Assembly (NCBI GenBank): GCA_910584845.1
Contig: CAJUDH010000006.1
Coordinates: 50,820 to 114,819, forward strand
Origin: an uncultured Lachnospiraceae bacterium
Lineage (GTDB): Bacteria > Bacillota > Clostridia > Lachnospirales > Lachnospiraceae
Reading direction: 5' to 3'
DNA length: 64,000 bases
Of this stretch, positions 16,572 through 25,776 are shown piece after piece. Position 1 is the stretch's first letter. Each line of letters opens with the position of its first letter. The position numbers were made by a program, and so were the translations under genes. Below the pieces are notes generated by a model, which was not told the DNA's origin, ran no database searches, and was given only the letters and a program-made list of their open reading frames with translations.

Positions 16572-16793
16572 GTGGATATTAAGAACCAGATTAACAAAAT
16601 TGTAGAAGAGGTTTCCAAGAACCCTAATATGAAAGAACAATTTGAAAAGGAGCCGGTGAAGGTAATCGAAAAGATAATCGGCGTTGACCTTCCGGACGAT
16701 ATGGTGCTGAAAATTATTGACGGTGTGAAAGCGAATCTAACGATTAACAACGTATCTAAAGTTACGGATGTTTTAAAAGGGGTGTTTAAGTAA
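16572..16793 (+). CDS. Small acidic protein, NHLP-leader-like
   Basis: Encodes 73 residues from a GTG with GGAGGAG six bases upstream; an ATG at 16554 would add six residues but lies before the RBS. The sequence is helical and charged, with FEKEPVKVIEKIIGVDLPDD in the middle. The pattern of a helix, then a Gly-Val-x-Leu-Pro turn, then a hydrophobic strand resembles nitrile-hydratase-like leader peptides and related small Firmicutes proteins of unknown role. There is no Gly-Gly cleavage site, no cysteine-rich core and no modification enzyme nearby. It has its own promoter and ends before a 264-base gap. The function is not known. Confidence 0.6.
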   Translation: MDIKNQINKIVEEVSKNPNMKEQFEKEPVKVIEKIIGVDLPDDMVLKIIDGVKANLTINNVSKVTDVLKGVFK

Positions 16794-16934
16794 TAGAGGG
16801 GTCTGCTGATTTAAGGAAACGCTTCGGTTTTAGCAGGATATAAGGCCGTGAAAATAGCGGATTCCAGGTTGACATGATGATGGCAAAACGCCAGTATGAA
16901 TAAAAGGGATGCCGGGAAATAGGCCGCCCTGACA

Positions 16935-16970
16935 GGGGCAGGCGTGACTCGCATGAGCCACACCTGGCCC
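16935..16970 (+). other. Imperfect hairpin in intergenic region, possible terminator
   Basis: GGGGCAGGCGTG pairs with CACACCTGGCCC at 10 of 12 positions and the stem continues inside as CTC-GCAT-GAG. It is followed by TTAAATCTTTTT. It could end the transcript from 16572. The gap 16794-17056 otherwise shows nothing recognisable. Confidence 0.4.
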
Positions 16971-17056
16971 TTAAATCTTTTTAAAAGCAGAAAGGCGGCT
17001 AACGGCTACGGTGGATGTTCGGACATAGCCAATGTTTTTATTGAAACAGCAAAAAA

Positions 17057-17128
17057 TGCGTCTGAGAGGAATCGAACCTCCGCACGCGGCTCCGGAGGCC
17101 ACTGCTCTATCCACTGAGCTACAGACGC
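17057..17128 (-). tRNA. tRNA-Arg (anticodon CCG)
   Basis: Read on the minus strand, the 7-bp acceptor stem GCGTCTG/CAGACGC closes a complete cloverleaf: D arm GCTC..GAGC, anticodon stem GTGGC/GCCGC with loop CTCCGGA, a 4-base variable loop, and T arm GGAGG-TTCGATT-CCTCT. The anticodon CCG reads CGG arginine codons. The CCA end is not encoded. A T-run follows the gene. Confidence 0.93.
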
Positions 17129-17137
17129 ATTACACTT

Positions 17138-17166
17138 ATAATACTACAATTTTTACAGAATTGCAA
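17138..17166 (-). promoter_or_regulatory. Promoter of tRNA-Arg
   Basis: Minus strand TTGCAA (plus 17161-17166), 17-bp spacer, TATTAT (plus 17138-17143), directly upstream of the tRNA. The rest of the 321-base gap 17129-17449 holds no feature I recognise apart from the RBS of the next gene. Confidence 0.65.
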
Positions 17167-17449
17167 GAGGGATTTATTGATTTTTTGCCAACGGTTTGTT
17201 ATTATTTACTGTGGAAGTATTGCCATACAGCCATGGGAAGGGCATGGCCTTTTGTGCCGGGCCATGGATATGGGGCAACCGCGGGTATGGGTAAGTAGGC
17301 CGCCAGGCCGGAATGCGGATACAGGCGCCCTGTGGGCGCCGAAAACGTTGTGCGGGCACCAAAGGCGCGGGACAATGGGCTATAACAGGGCAACAGGAAA
17401 AAGGGAGCCTCGGGAAAAGGAAGAGAGTAACCGTTTGGGAGGAAAAAGG

Positions 17450-18349
17450 ATGATATACAAGCCGAAAAAGAACCAGAGGGGCCGGCTGGGCAAGGAACAG
17501 AAAAAAATGCTGCATATTCTGGTATTCCCGTTTATCGTAGTCATCTTGACCGTGGTTATTTTAATTGCAGACCATGGGAAAGAAGGGCAAGGCGAAAGCG
17601 AGGCATTTACGGAAACGGAATCTGTGCCGGAATCTCCCACAGAAACGATGGGGCTTTGGGATTCGGGAGAACGCCTGCCAGAAGAACCGGGGGATGAGCC
17701 GGACGAGACGGAACCGCCAGAGGCGGAAAGCGAGGAAGAGCCACAGGTACAGGACCCCTTTGCTACCGAAGATTTTCAACGGGATCCGGTGCCGGAGATT
17801 TTAGAGTTGATGAACCAGTACCTGCAGGCCAGGGCCATGGCGGATGCGGAGGCCATGAACCAGGTTTACGGGATAGGGGAGGTGCCTGCCAAGGAACTGG
17901 AGGAGCAAAAAAAACGGATGTCCAATTATTCGAAATACGTGCAAGATTTTGAAAATGTGGCCACTTATGTCATGGAGGGGCCCAAGGAAAATACTTGGCT
18001 GGTATATACGGCTGCGGATATTAATTTTTACAGTGCGAAAACCAGGGCGCCTTTGAGCCTGTGGTGTTTTGTCCAAAAAGACGGGGAGGGCCGATATACC
18101 ATTATGGACAGCCGCCAGTATACCCAGGAGCAGATGTGGTTTGCAGAGGTGGCCAACCATTCCCAAGAAGTCCGGCGGCTGGCGGCGGATATAAACGCCA
18201 GGCTGACCGAGGCTTTGGCATCCGACGAAAGGCTGAAGGCAGTGTACGGCGTGCTGCAAGCAGGGTCGCCTGTATGGGAAGGGACTGCCGAGACGGAGCC
18301 GGAAGTGGAGATTTTGGGGGAAGGCGGTGAGGATTTTGGCCAGGAGTAG
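17450..18349 (+). CDS. Membrane-anchored extracytoplasmic protein, unknown function
   Basis: Encodes 299 residues. A basic N-terminus is followed by one transmembrane helix (about 22-40, LHILVFPFIVVILTVVILIA), then a long Glu/Pro-rich acidic linker (45-105) and a folded domain (about 110-270) with alternating helix and strand. The segment ILELMNQYLQARAMADAEAM followed by YVMEGPKENTWLVYTAADI and LSLWCFVQKDGEGRYTIMD resembles NTF2-like or SnoaL-type cone folds. I do not recognise a named family. ATG 17450 follows GGGAGG at 7 bases; the frame is open further upstream to 17177 without an RBS. It lies 71 bases before queA and may be co-transcribed. Confidence 0.7.
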   Translation: MIYKPKKNQRGRLGKEQKKMLHILVFPFIVVILTVVILIADHGKEGQGESEAFTETESVPESPTETMGLWDSGERLPEEPGDEPDETEPPEAESEEEPQVQDPFATEDFQRDPVPEILELMNQYLQARAMADAEAMNQVYGIGEVPAKELEEQKKRMSNYSKYVQDFENVATYVMEGPKENTWLVYTAADINFYSAKTRAPLSLWCFVQKDGEGRYTIMDSRQYTQEQMWFAEVANHSQEVRRLAADINARLTEALASDERLKAVYGVLQAGSPVWEGTAETEPEVEILGEGGEDFGQE

Positions 18350-18420
18350 CCGAAAAACAGGAAAGGCCCAAGAGATGGCTATGGCCGGAAAAGGCCAGGG
18401 AAAGGGGATGATCCGTTTAG

Positions 18421-19449
18421 ATGGAAGTAAAAGATTTTTATTATAATTTGCCGCCGGAACTGATTGCCCAGGATCCGTTAGAGGACCGGTCGTCTTCCCG
18501 GCTTCTGGTAATGGATATCCATACCGGCCAGATCCGGCACAGGGTTTTTCGGGATATTGTGGAATATCTCAAGCCCGGGGATTGCCTGGTGGTCAATGAC
18601 ACCCGGGTGATCCCGGCCAGGCTCTACGGTGTGAAGGAAGGCACCGGCGCAAAGGTTGAGGTGCTGCTTTTAAAACGCCGGGAGGGCGACGTCTGGGAGG
18701 TTTTGGTAAAACCGGGTAAAAAATGCAGGCCGGGCGCCGTGGTTACTTTTGGGGAAGGGGTGCTGAAAGGGACGGTTTTGGAAGTGGCCGAAGACGGGAA
18801 CCGGCTGATCCGGTTTTCCTATGAAGGCATTTTTGAGGAGATACTGGACCAGCTGGGCCAAATGCCTTTACCTCCTTATATTACCCATCCATTAAAAGAT
18901 AAGAACCGCTATCAAACCATATATGCCCAAAATGACGGTTCGGCGGCGGCCCCTACGGCGGGGCTGCATTTTACGGAAGGCCTCCTAAACCAGATCCGGG
19001 GCATGGGGGTGGAAGTAGCCCATGTGACGCTGCATGTGGGGCTTGGCACTTTTCGGCCGGTAAAAGTGGACAATGTGCAAGACCATCATATGCATTCGGA
19101 ATTTTATCAGGTAGAGGAAGGGGAGGCAAAAAAGATCAACCAGGCCAAAGCGGCCGGGGGGCGCGTGATCTGTGTAGGCACCACCAGCTGCCGTACCCTG
19201 GAATCGGCGGCAGGCCAGGACGGGGTTTTAAAAGCAGGATGCGGTTGGACGGATATTTTTATTTATCCGGGATACCAGTTTAAAATGTTGGATTGCCTGA
19301 TTACCAATTTTCATCTGCCGGAATCCACTTTGGTGATGCTGGTATCGGCGTTGGCGGGAAGGGAACAAGTGCTTCATGCTTATGAGGAAGCCATACGGGA
19401 GAAATACCGGTTTTTTAGTTTTGGGGACGCCTGCTTTTTTGTATCATAA
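18421..19449 (+). CDS. queA: S-adenosylmethionine:tRNA ribosyltransferase-isomerase
   Basis: Encodes 342 residues, standard length. QueA transfers and isomerises the ribosyl part of SAM onto preQ1-tRNA to make epoxyqueuosine at the wobble position. Family motifs are clear: FYYNLPPELIAQDPLEDRSS at the N-terminus, VVNDTRVIPARLYG near 58, LPPYI near 155, AAPTAGLHFTE near 180 and HVTLHVGLGTFRPV near 202, plus LITNFHLPESTLVMLVSA near 300. No tgt, yajC or ruvB neighbour follows, unlike the common Clostridia arrangement. Confidence 0.95.
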   Translation: MEVKDFYYNLPPELIAQDPLEDRSSSRLLVMDIHTGQIRHRVFRDIVEYLKPGDCLVVNDTRVIPARLYGVKEGTGAKVEVLLLKRREGDVWEVLVKPGKKCRPGAVVTFGEGVLKGTVLEVAEDGNRLIRFSYEGIFEEILDQLGQMPLPPYITHPLKDKNRYQTIYAQNDGSAAAPTAGLHFTEGLLNQIRGMGVEVAHVTLHVGLGTFRPVKVDNVQDHHMHSEFYQVEEGEAKKINQAKAAGGRVICVGTTSCRTLESAAGQDGVLKAGCGWTDIFIYPGYQFKMLDCLITNFHLPESTLVMLVSALAGREQVLHAYEEAIREKYRFFSFGDACFFVS

Positions 19450-19640
19450 GGGCCGCCCGGGGGACGGATGCACGCCCCAGGCGCCGCCTTTTGGCAGCCG
19501 GCGGGGCCAGGCCAACAGGCGCAGTCCCCGTAGGTTTTATCCCGTTTACCTGCCGGCCACCGGAATCCGGCATTTGGGGCCTCGCCCTACAGACGGGGAT
19601 TGGCTGACGGGATGTAGTTTGGAAAGGAAAGGGAAAGAAA

Positions 19641-20378
19641 ATGGAATCAATCCGCCTGAATAAATATTTAAGCCAAAAAGGGGTTTGTTCCCGGCGGGAA
19701 GCGGACCGGCTTATCAGCGGGGGAAAAGTGACAATAGACGGGCGGCAAGCCCGGACGGGGGATAAGGTTACCGGGCAGGAAACGGTCCTTTGCAACGGGG
19801 TTGCCGTGGGGCCTGCAGCCGGGGGCCAGAAGGCCAAGCCGGTACTGCTGGTGGTAAATAAGCCCAGGGGCGTGGTATGCACGACTTCCCATAAGGACAG
19901 GGCCCCCAATATAGTGGATATGCTTCAATACCCCTGCCGGATTTATCCGGTGGGGCGTTTGGATAAAGATTCCGAAGGCCTTTTGCTGATGACGAACCAG
20001 GGGGAGTTGGCTAACCAGATTATGCATGGGGGGAGCATGCACGAAAAAGAGTATCTGGTCACCGTAGACCGCCCCCTGAATCCGGCGTTCCTCAAAAAAA
20101 TGGGGGAGGGTGTGGAATTAAAGGAACTGGGGGTGGCTACCCGCCCCTGCCGGGTGTCCATGGAGGGGAAGAAAATTTTCCGGATTGTGTTGACACAAGG
20201 GCTGAACCGGCAGATCCGGAGGATGTGCCAGGCATTGGGGTACCGGGTTGTGGCGCTCAAAAGGGTCCGTATTATGAATATCCATTTGGGGAAACTGAAT
20301 GTAGGTGGATTTCGCAAGGCAACCCCACGGGAGTGGGAAGAAATAATGGCAAGGGCACAGGAGAGCAAGAATGTCTGA
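19641..20378 (+). CDS. 23S rRNA pseudouridine synthase, RluB/RluF type
   Basis: Encodes 245 residues. An N-terminal S4 RNA-binding domain (MESIRLNKYLSQKGVCSRRE, with the VTIDGR turn) precedes a TruB/RsuA-family catalytic domain. The catalytic Asp is in GRLDKDSEGLLLMTN near 112. The C-terminal RNA-binding signature is LTQGLNRQIRRMCQALGY near 185. The missing long C-terminal tail and the TTSHKDRAPNIVDML segment fit RluF-like enzymes, but RluB versus RluF cannot be settled by eye. The stop overlaps the start of ligA by 8 bases. Confidence 0.85.
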   Translation: MESIRLNKYLSQKGVCSRREADRLISGGKVTIDGRQARTGDKVTGQETVLCNGVAVGPAAGGQKAKPVLLVVNKPRGVVCTTSHKDRAPNIVDMLQYPCRIYPVGRLDKDSEGLLLMTNQGELANQIMHGGSMHEKEYLVTVDRPLNPAFLKKMGEGVELKELGVATRPCRVSMEGKKIFRIVLTQGLNRQIRRMCQALGYRVVALKRVRIMNIHLGKLNVGGFRKATPREWEEIMARAQESKNV

Positions 20379-22356
20379 AAACAGAGAAACGGCAATAAGG
20401 CAAATGAAGGAAATAAGCGCCCGGCTGCTGCAGGCATCCAGGGCTTATTATCAAGATGACCGGGAAATCATGAGCAATTTTGAATATGACCGGTTATACG
20501 ACCGGCTTTTAAGCCTGGAAAAGGAAACCGGCGTAGTGCTGGCAGGAAGCCCCAGCCAAAAAGTGGGGTATGAGGTGTTGGATGAACTGCCCAAAGAGCG
20601 CCACGAGTCCCCGATGCTTTCCTTGGACAAGACTAAGGAGGTAGAAGCGCTGCAGGAATGGCTGGGAAACCAAAAAGGGCTGCTTTCCTGGAAAATGGAC
20701 GGGCTTACGATTGTATTGACCTATGAAGGGGGCCAACTGGCTAAGGCGGTGACCCGGGGGAACGGGGAGATCGGGGAGGTAATTACCAACAACGCCAAAG
20801 CCTTTGCTAACCTTCCGTTGCGGATCGCTTACCAGGGCCAGCTGATTTTGCGTGGGGAGGCCGTCATCCGATATTCGGAATTTCATCGGATTAACCAAGG
20901 CATCGAGGATGTGGAGGCCAGATACAAAAACCCCCGGAATTTGTGCAGCGGTTCGGTACGCCAGCTGAACAACCAGATTACGGCGGAGCGCAATGTAAAT
21001 TTCCAGGCGTTTTTTTTGGTGAAGGCAGACGGGGTGGATTTCCAAAATTCCCGGAAAGAACAGTTGTTATGGCTCCGGCAGCAGGGGTTTGACGTGGTGG
21101 ATTTTCAGGAGGTGGTCCGCGAAACGCTGCCGGGGGCCGTTAATGCTTTTGCAGAAGCCATCGGGGATTATGACATCCCGTCTGACGGGCTGGTATTGTT
21201 GATGGACGATATTGCCTATGGGGAGTCTCTGGGGCGGACGGCAAAATTCCCCCGCAATTCCATAGCCTTTAAATGGGCGGACGAGCGGAAGGAGACGTTT
21301 TTAAGGGAGATTGAATGGAGCGCTTCCCGGACGGGGCTGATTAACCCGGTAGCTATTTTTGACCCGGTGGAGCTGGAAGGCACTACGGTTAGCCGGGCCA
21401 GCGTCCACAACCTTAGTATTATGGAAGCGTTGGAGCTGGGCGAGGGCGATGCCATTACGGTATATAAGGCCAATATGATCATCCCCCAAATCGCAGAAAA
21501 CCTGACCCGCAGCGGAAAAGTGCAGGTTCCGGACCACTGCCCGGTCTGCGGGGGGGCGACGGAGATCCGCCAGATGAATGACGTCCGTTCCCTGTATTGC
21601 ACCAATCCGGACTGCCAGGCCAAAAGGCTGAAGAGTTTTGCCTTATTGGCAAGCAGGGATGCGCTAAATATTGAGGGCTTGTCAGAGGCAACTTTGGAAA
21701 AGTTTATCGCTGCCGGATTTATCCATGAATATGCGGATATTTTTCATTTGGAACGCCACCGGGAAGCTATCGTAGATATGGAAGGCTTTGGACAAAAATC
21801 TTATGACAACCTGACAGAGGCAGTTGAAGCCGCCTCTCATACCACGCTGCCCCGGGTGGTTTACGGCTTGGGCATTACGGGGATCGGGCAGGCCAATGCA
21901 AAGATGCTGTGCCGGGCCTTCCAGTCGGATTTTGCCGCCATGCGCAGGGCCGGGAAGGAAGAGCTGACGGAAGTAGACGGTATCGGGGAAGTGCTGGCGG
22001 ACGGTTGGATCGCTTATTTTTCCCAGGAGAAGAATAACCGGCAGGTGGACGGCCTGCTGGCGGAGCTGGATATACGCCGGGAGGAAGAAAGCCAAGAGGA
22101 GGCGGTTTTTGCAGGGATGACTTTTGTCATCACCGGGTCGGTAGAACATTTTGCCAACCGGAAGGCATTACAGGCGGTTATTGAAAGCCGGGGCGGAAAG
22201 GCCACAGGTTCCGTGACGGCAAAAACCACCTACCTGATTAACAATGACACGGCTTCCAATTCTTCGAAAAACAAAAAGGCCAAGGAACTGGGAATCCCGA
22301 TCCTTTCGGAACAAGATTTCCTGAAACTGCTGGAGGAGGGGCAAAATGCCGATTAA
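20371..22356 (+). CDS. ligA: NAD-dependent DNA ligase
   Basis: Encodes 661 residues with the full LigA order: Ia domain (YYQDDREIMSNFEYDRLYD), adenylation domain with the KxDG lysine in LLSWKMDGLTIVL near 112, OB fold, Cys4 zinc finger (CPVCGG...CTNPDCQAKR near 390-412), helix-hairpin-helix repeats (GLGITGIGQANAKML and EVDGIGEVLADG near 490-540) and a C-terminal BRCT domain from about 575. Several motifs vary from the usual bacterial sequence (VTRGNG for VTRGDG, NLCSGSVRQLN for NAAAGSLRQLD, YKANMIIPQI for RAGxVIPxV). I recall these variants as typical of Lachnospiraceae LigA. Confidence 0.93.
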   Translation: MSENRETAIRQMKEISARLLQASRAYYQDDREIMSNFEYDRLYDRLLSLEKETGVVLAGSPSQKVGYEVLDELPKERHESPMLSLDKTKEVEALQEWLGNQKGLLSWKMDGLTIVLTYEGGQLAKAVTRGNGEIGEVITNNAKAFANLPLRIAYQGQLILRGEAVIRYSEFHRINQGIEDVEARYKNPRNLCSGSVRQLNNQITAERNVNFQAFFLVKADGVDFQNSRKEQLLWLRQQGFDVVDFQEVVRETLPGAVNAFAEAIGDYDIPSDGLVLLMDDIAYGESLGRTAKFPRNSIAFKWADERKETFLREIEWSASRTGLINPVAIFDPVELEGTTVSRASVHNLSIMEALELGEGDAITVYKANMIIPQIAENLTRSGKVQVPDHCPVCGGATEIRQMNDVRSLYCTNPDCQAKRLKSFALLASRDALNIEGLSEATLEKFIAAGFIHEYADIFHLERHREAIVDMEGFGQKSYDNLTEAVEAASHTTLPRVVYGLGITGIGQANAKMLCRAFQSDFAAMRRAGKEELTEVDGIGEVLADGWIAYFSQEKNNRQVDGLLAELDIRREEESQEEAVFAGMTFVITGSVEHFANRKALQAVIESRGGKATGSVTAKTTYLINNDTASNSSKNKKAKELGIPILSEQDFLKLLEEGQNAD

Positions 22357-23254
22357 AGTACAAAACGATTTGCCGGCAAGGGCAATTTTAGAGTCAGAGA
22401 ATATATTTGTCATGGATGAAAAGCGGGCGTTAAGCCAGGATATCCGGCCTTTGCAGATTTTGATTTTGAACCTGATGCCAGTCAAAGAAGAGACTGAGCT
22501 GCAGCTGTTGCGCGCCCTGTCCAATACCCCTTTGCAGGTAGACTGCACCTTTTTGATGCTCAGCACCCATACTTCAAAAAACACTTCTGCCAGCCACTTA
22601 AATAAGTTTTATGTGGCTTTCGCAGATGTCCGTAAGCATAAGTTTGACGGTATGATCATCACGGGGGCGCCGGTGGAGAACCTGGAATATGAGGAGGTTA
22701 ATTACTGGGAAGAACTGGTAGAAATTATGGAATGGACGAAGACCAACGTCCATTCGACCTTGCACCTTTGCTGGGGGGCCCAGGCAGCCCTTTATTGCCA
22801 TTATGGCATCCCGAAATACAGGCGGGAAAAAAAGCTGTCCGGTATTTACCGGCACAAAGTGCTTCATCACAGGATCCCCCTGGTACGCGGTATGGACGAT
22901 TATGTTATGGCGCCCCATTCCCGGTACACGGAAGTCAGGCGGGAAGACATTGAAAAGCATCCGGGCTTGAATGTTTTGGCGGAATCGCCGGAGGCCGGGG
23001 TATTCCTTGCAATGAAAGAGGACGGGAGCCAAATCTTTATCCAGGGCCACCCGGAGTATGACCGTATGACATTGAATAACGAGTACCTCAGGGACGTGAA
23101 CAAAGGGCTACTGCCGGACATCCCCAGCAACTATTATAAAAATGACGACCCTTTGGACCAGCCGGTCTTAAGCTGGAGGACCACATGTAACATGCTTTAT
23201 GCCAATTGGCTGAATTATTATGTCTACCAGCAGACACCATATGAATGGGCTTAA
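22346..23254 (+). CDS. metA: Homoserine O-acetyltransferase (MetA/HTS family)
   Basis: Encodes 302 residues. The enzyme activates homoserine for methionine synthesis. The catalytic Cys142 lies in LHLCWGAQAAL, and the His/Glu pair is supplied by the IQGHPEYD segment near 232. Residue 111 is Glu (GAPVE), the determinant that selects acetyl-CoA; the E. coli enzyme has Gly there and uses succinyl-CoA. The gene overlaps ligA by 11 bases and has its RBS inside ligA (GGAGGAGGGG). No SAM riboswitch or S-box is present because there is no leader. Confidence 0.94.
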   Translation: MPIKVQNDLPARAILESENIFVMDEKRALSQDIRPLQILILNLMPVKEETELQLLRALSNTPLQVDCTFLMLSTHTSKNTSASHLNKFYVAFADVRKHKFDGMIITGAPVENLEYEEVNYWEELVEIMEWTKTNVHSTLHLCWGAQAALYCHYGIPKYRREKKLSGIYRHKVLHHRIPLVRGMDDYVMAPHSRYTEVRREDIEKHPGLNVLAESPEAGVFLAMKEDGSQIFIQGHPEYDRMTLNNEYLRDVNKGLLPDIPSNYYKNDDPLDQPVLSWRTTCNMLYANWLNYYVYQQTPYEWA

Positions 23255-23388
23255 ACCATTGAAAGATATAGGTTTTATGCGGTTTTCCAATGACTTTAAA
23301 ATTTTAAATTTTACGTAATTTCACGTGGTTTAATAGAAAAATGGTGTAGTAAAATTTGAAAAGGGCCTTGATAATATTTAAATAATAA

Positions 23389-23733
23389 AATTTAATTGGT
23401 ACAAAACTATCGCTTCTTAATAAGCCGCCACAACTTAATGCCTATAGGGCTACGGATTTGGTTACAAAGGTAAATTATACCATGGGGCAATTGCCCGAAT
23501 CGGATGTTGTCAAAACTAGCTCAAGTATTCAGATGGGCATAAACGCCACAGTGTATGCAAGAGAAAGTGAAATTTGGCAGCAAAATAGGCTTCTTCAAGA
23601 GTAAAATGAACTAATAAGGGCGAATTACGGAAAACCTACACTTTCTGACGATGATATTTTTAATTCAACCAGGAGAGGACAGCGCAAATACCAGAGCCGA
23701 ACGTGGAAAACTGGGTGGGCTGGGGTAGATTAA
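23389..23733 (+). pseudogene. Phage-like gene remnant, possible tape-measure C-terminus
   Basis: A frame starting after a TAA at 23386-23388 runs to a TAA at 23731-23733 with one internal TAA at 23602-23604. It has no credible start. It reads through ATDLVTKVNYTMGQL, GINATVYARESEIWQQNRLL, the stop, then a stretch ending RGQRKYQSRTWKTGWAGVD. The coherent protein-like sequence on both sides of the stop, and a C-terminus that resembles tail tape-measure proteins of Firmicutes phages, mark a decayed phage gene. The phage assignment is from memory and moderate. The 641-base gap 23255-23895 is visibly AT-richer than its neighbours. Confidence 0.5.
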
Positions 23734-23834
23734 TTGAAGATATAAGGAGGAAGCTTGCATAGAGGCAGAAGAGATGTAAGATAAGGCGATTGCGCTGGAA
23801 TAAGGTAAAACGGAGGAAAATAAAACTTGATAAA

Positions 23835-23863
23835 ATGACAAAATCCTCTTTTTGTGGTACAAT
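23835..23863 (+). promoter_or_regulatory. Promoter of cell-wall-binding protein gene
   Basis: ATGACA (23835-23840), 17-bp spacer, TACAAT (23858-23863), 33 bases before the start codon. Confidence 0.6.
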
Positions 23864-23895
23864 GAATAATCATATTGCAAGAGGAGGAAGTGTTT

Positions 23896-25707
23896 ATGAA
23901 AAAACGAGCAATGTCAATAGTTTCGGCTGCATTGATTATTTCATTGTTGGCAACGCCAATATCATCAATAGCTGAAATACAAGACGATTTAGGATCAACA
24001 TTTGAAAGCAAAGAAAATATCGCTACAGAATCAAATGCAAAAGAAGAGACGGAAATACCAGAGACAGGAAAAGCACCAGAAACATCAGAATTGCAAGAAA
24101 AATCGGAATTCAATTCTGAATCGGATGAGCTAATCGACGAACCACAAAAAATAGAGATATCCGAAATTAATCTTGATGTGAAAAGCGACATTCCTCTGAG
24201 AGAAGAGAACATTAAGGTAAGCTTAGAAACAGAGAATTGCTCTGTTTCTCGATTTCATGTTAGTCACTATAATGAGATTTATTTGACTATAATACCAGAT
24301 TCGGGATATAAATTTTCGATTGATAACAAAGAGTCTATAAAGCTGAATTGCGATAACGGAGGGGAAATTGGCAGATTTTATGGAACTTCCTCAAGGATAG
24401 GTATTACAATCATGTTTGATATTTCCGCAGAGGTAAATCCGGATGATAATATTGACGCAGAATTTGAAAAAACCATTGAAAGATTTCAATATACGATGGA
24501 TGAAATTGAGTCCCTTGGTGTGAAAATGAAGGATGTAAACACAAAGGAGTCGATATATAATCTTCTTATTGGCAGATTTCAAAATGCGTCAAGCGAAAAT
24601 ATTGAGTTTGAATTGGAAATTGTTGAGCATGGGCAAAACGGAATAAGTCTATTCCATCCCGCGATAGCTGGAACAAAAAACAATAAGAATGGAGTAGATG
24701 GCAGATTTTACCTTGATGCTCAATTGTGGCCAAAAGGAGATCAATCGAGAAAGGAGAGTATAACGGCATTTGTAAAAATTCATGCAACGGTATATAATGG
24801 GGAAAAAGAAAAAGATAACGTTAGCATGATACAATATGATAATGTCAAAGAAGACACAATATCATTTTTCAAAAACGGAGCAATTAAGACGGTGCCATGT
24901 AAGATTCATTACAATAACAAAAGGATCGGAACATATACAATCGTAAAATATGACTCGATGGCAATAGAGGAGTTTAACGGAAAAAGCCCGAATTTAATTA
25001 TTAATCAAACGATTTTGGAGAATGGGGGATATGCACGAACATATATAACGATTTATGTATACGTAAATGGTGGGAAAAAGCAAACATTGGGAGGGCCAAA
25101 CGGAGGTGTATATGTGAACTTTAATGAAGAAAAGACCTTGGTTCCAATTCCATCTTATTTATTTAACGAAGGAGATAGCGTTGATATTTATGTTGATGGA
25201 TATTCATCCGGAACAGGGACAAGTTCTGGGGGAAGTGGCGGTTCGGGAGGCTCTGGTGGAGGAGGCGGTGGCTCGTCCTCGTCAAAAGGGACTTCTTCTG
25301 CGTTATCTATAGGAATGAGCATTTCAAGTCCAACCATAACTAACGGAGAATGGGAAAACACAAATGAAAAATGGAAACTGAAATTAGACAATGGTTCATA
25401 CGCAAGCTCCCAGTGGGCAAACCTCGATGGAAAATGGTATTTGATTGACGAAAATGGAATTATGGTAACCGGATGGAAGAAAGCCAACGGGAAGTGGTAT
25501 CTTCTATCGCAAAGCGGAGAAATGGTAACCGGATGGCAGTTTGTTGATGGAAAATGGTATTGGCTAGAGCCATCTGGCGAGATGGTAACTGGATGGAAGT
25601 GGGTAGGGAAAAAGTGCTATTACTTGGATTCCTCTGGTGCAATGCTTTCCAATACAACTACGCCCGATGGATATACGGTCAATGAGAATGGAGAGTGGAT
25701 ACAATAA
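23896..25707 (+). CDS. Secreted cell-wall-binding repeat protein
   Basis: Encodes 603 residues from ATG 23896 (RBS GAGGAGG). Residues 1-26 are a signal peptide. A Glu/Ser-rich region (30-95) is followed by a large domain of unknown family with strand-rich segments (to about 425). A Gly/Ser linker comes next, then a C-terminal array of about four choline/cell-wall-binding repeats of about 20 residues (W-NGKWYL--SGEMVTGW pattern) ending in NENGEWIQ. The repeats anchor proteins to wall polymers. Codon use is rich in ATA, AGA and AAA and the gene is AT-rich compared with flanking genes, which with the neighbouring phage remnant suggests horizontal origin. Confidence 0.8.
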   Translation: MKKRAMSIVSAALIISLLATPISSIAEIQDDLGSTFESKENIATESNAKEETEIPETGKAPETSELQEKSEFNSESDELIDEPQKIEISEINLDVKSDIPLREENIKVSLETENCSVSRFHVSHYNEIYLTIIPDSGYKFSIDNKESIKLNCDNGGEIGRFYGTSSRIGITIMFDISAEVNPDDNIDAEFEKTIERFQYTMDEIESLGVKMKDVNTKESIYNLLIGRFQNASSENIEFELEIVEHGQNGISLFHPAIAGTKNNKNGVDGRFYLDAQLWPKGDQSRKESITAFVKIHATVYNGEKEKDNVSMIQYDNVKEDTISFFKNGAIKTVPCKIHYNNKRIGTYTIVKYDSMAIEEFNGKSPNLIINQTILENGGYARTYITIYVYVNGGKKQTLGGPNGGVYVNFNEEKTLVPIPSYLFNEGDSVDIYVDGYSSGTGTSSGGSGGSGGSGGGGGGSSSSKGTSSALSIGMSISSPTITNGEWENTNEKWKLKLDNGSYASSQWANLDGKWYLIDENGIMVTGWKKANGKWYLLSQSGEMVTGWQFVDGKWYWLEPSGEMVTGWKWVGKKCYYLDSSGAMLSNTTTPDGYTVNENGEWIQ

Positions 25708-25776
25708 AATATTTTATAATAAAAAGATGCAATATTGTTTCTAAACAATAATTATATATAAAATAAATCAATGAAT

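Noticed and set aside
17177..17449. 91-codon upstream extension of the membrane protein gene
   Set aside because: No RBS at its start; the added residues are Cys/Trp/Arg/Gly-rich and would bury the clear transmembrane start at 17450.
19376..19663. 95-codon open frame between queA and the pseudouridine synthase gene
   Set aside because: Overlaps both genes and translates as a Pro/Arg/Gly-rich sequence typical of a GC-rich shadow frame.
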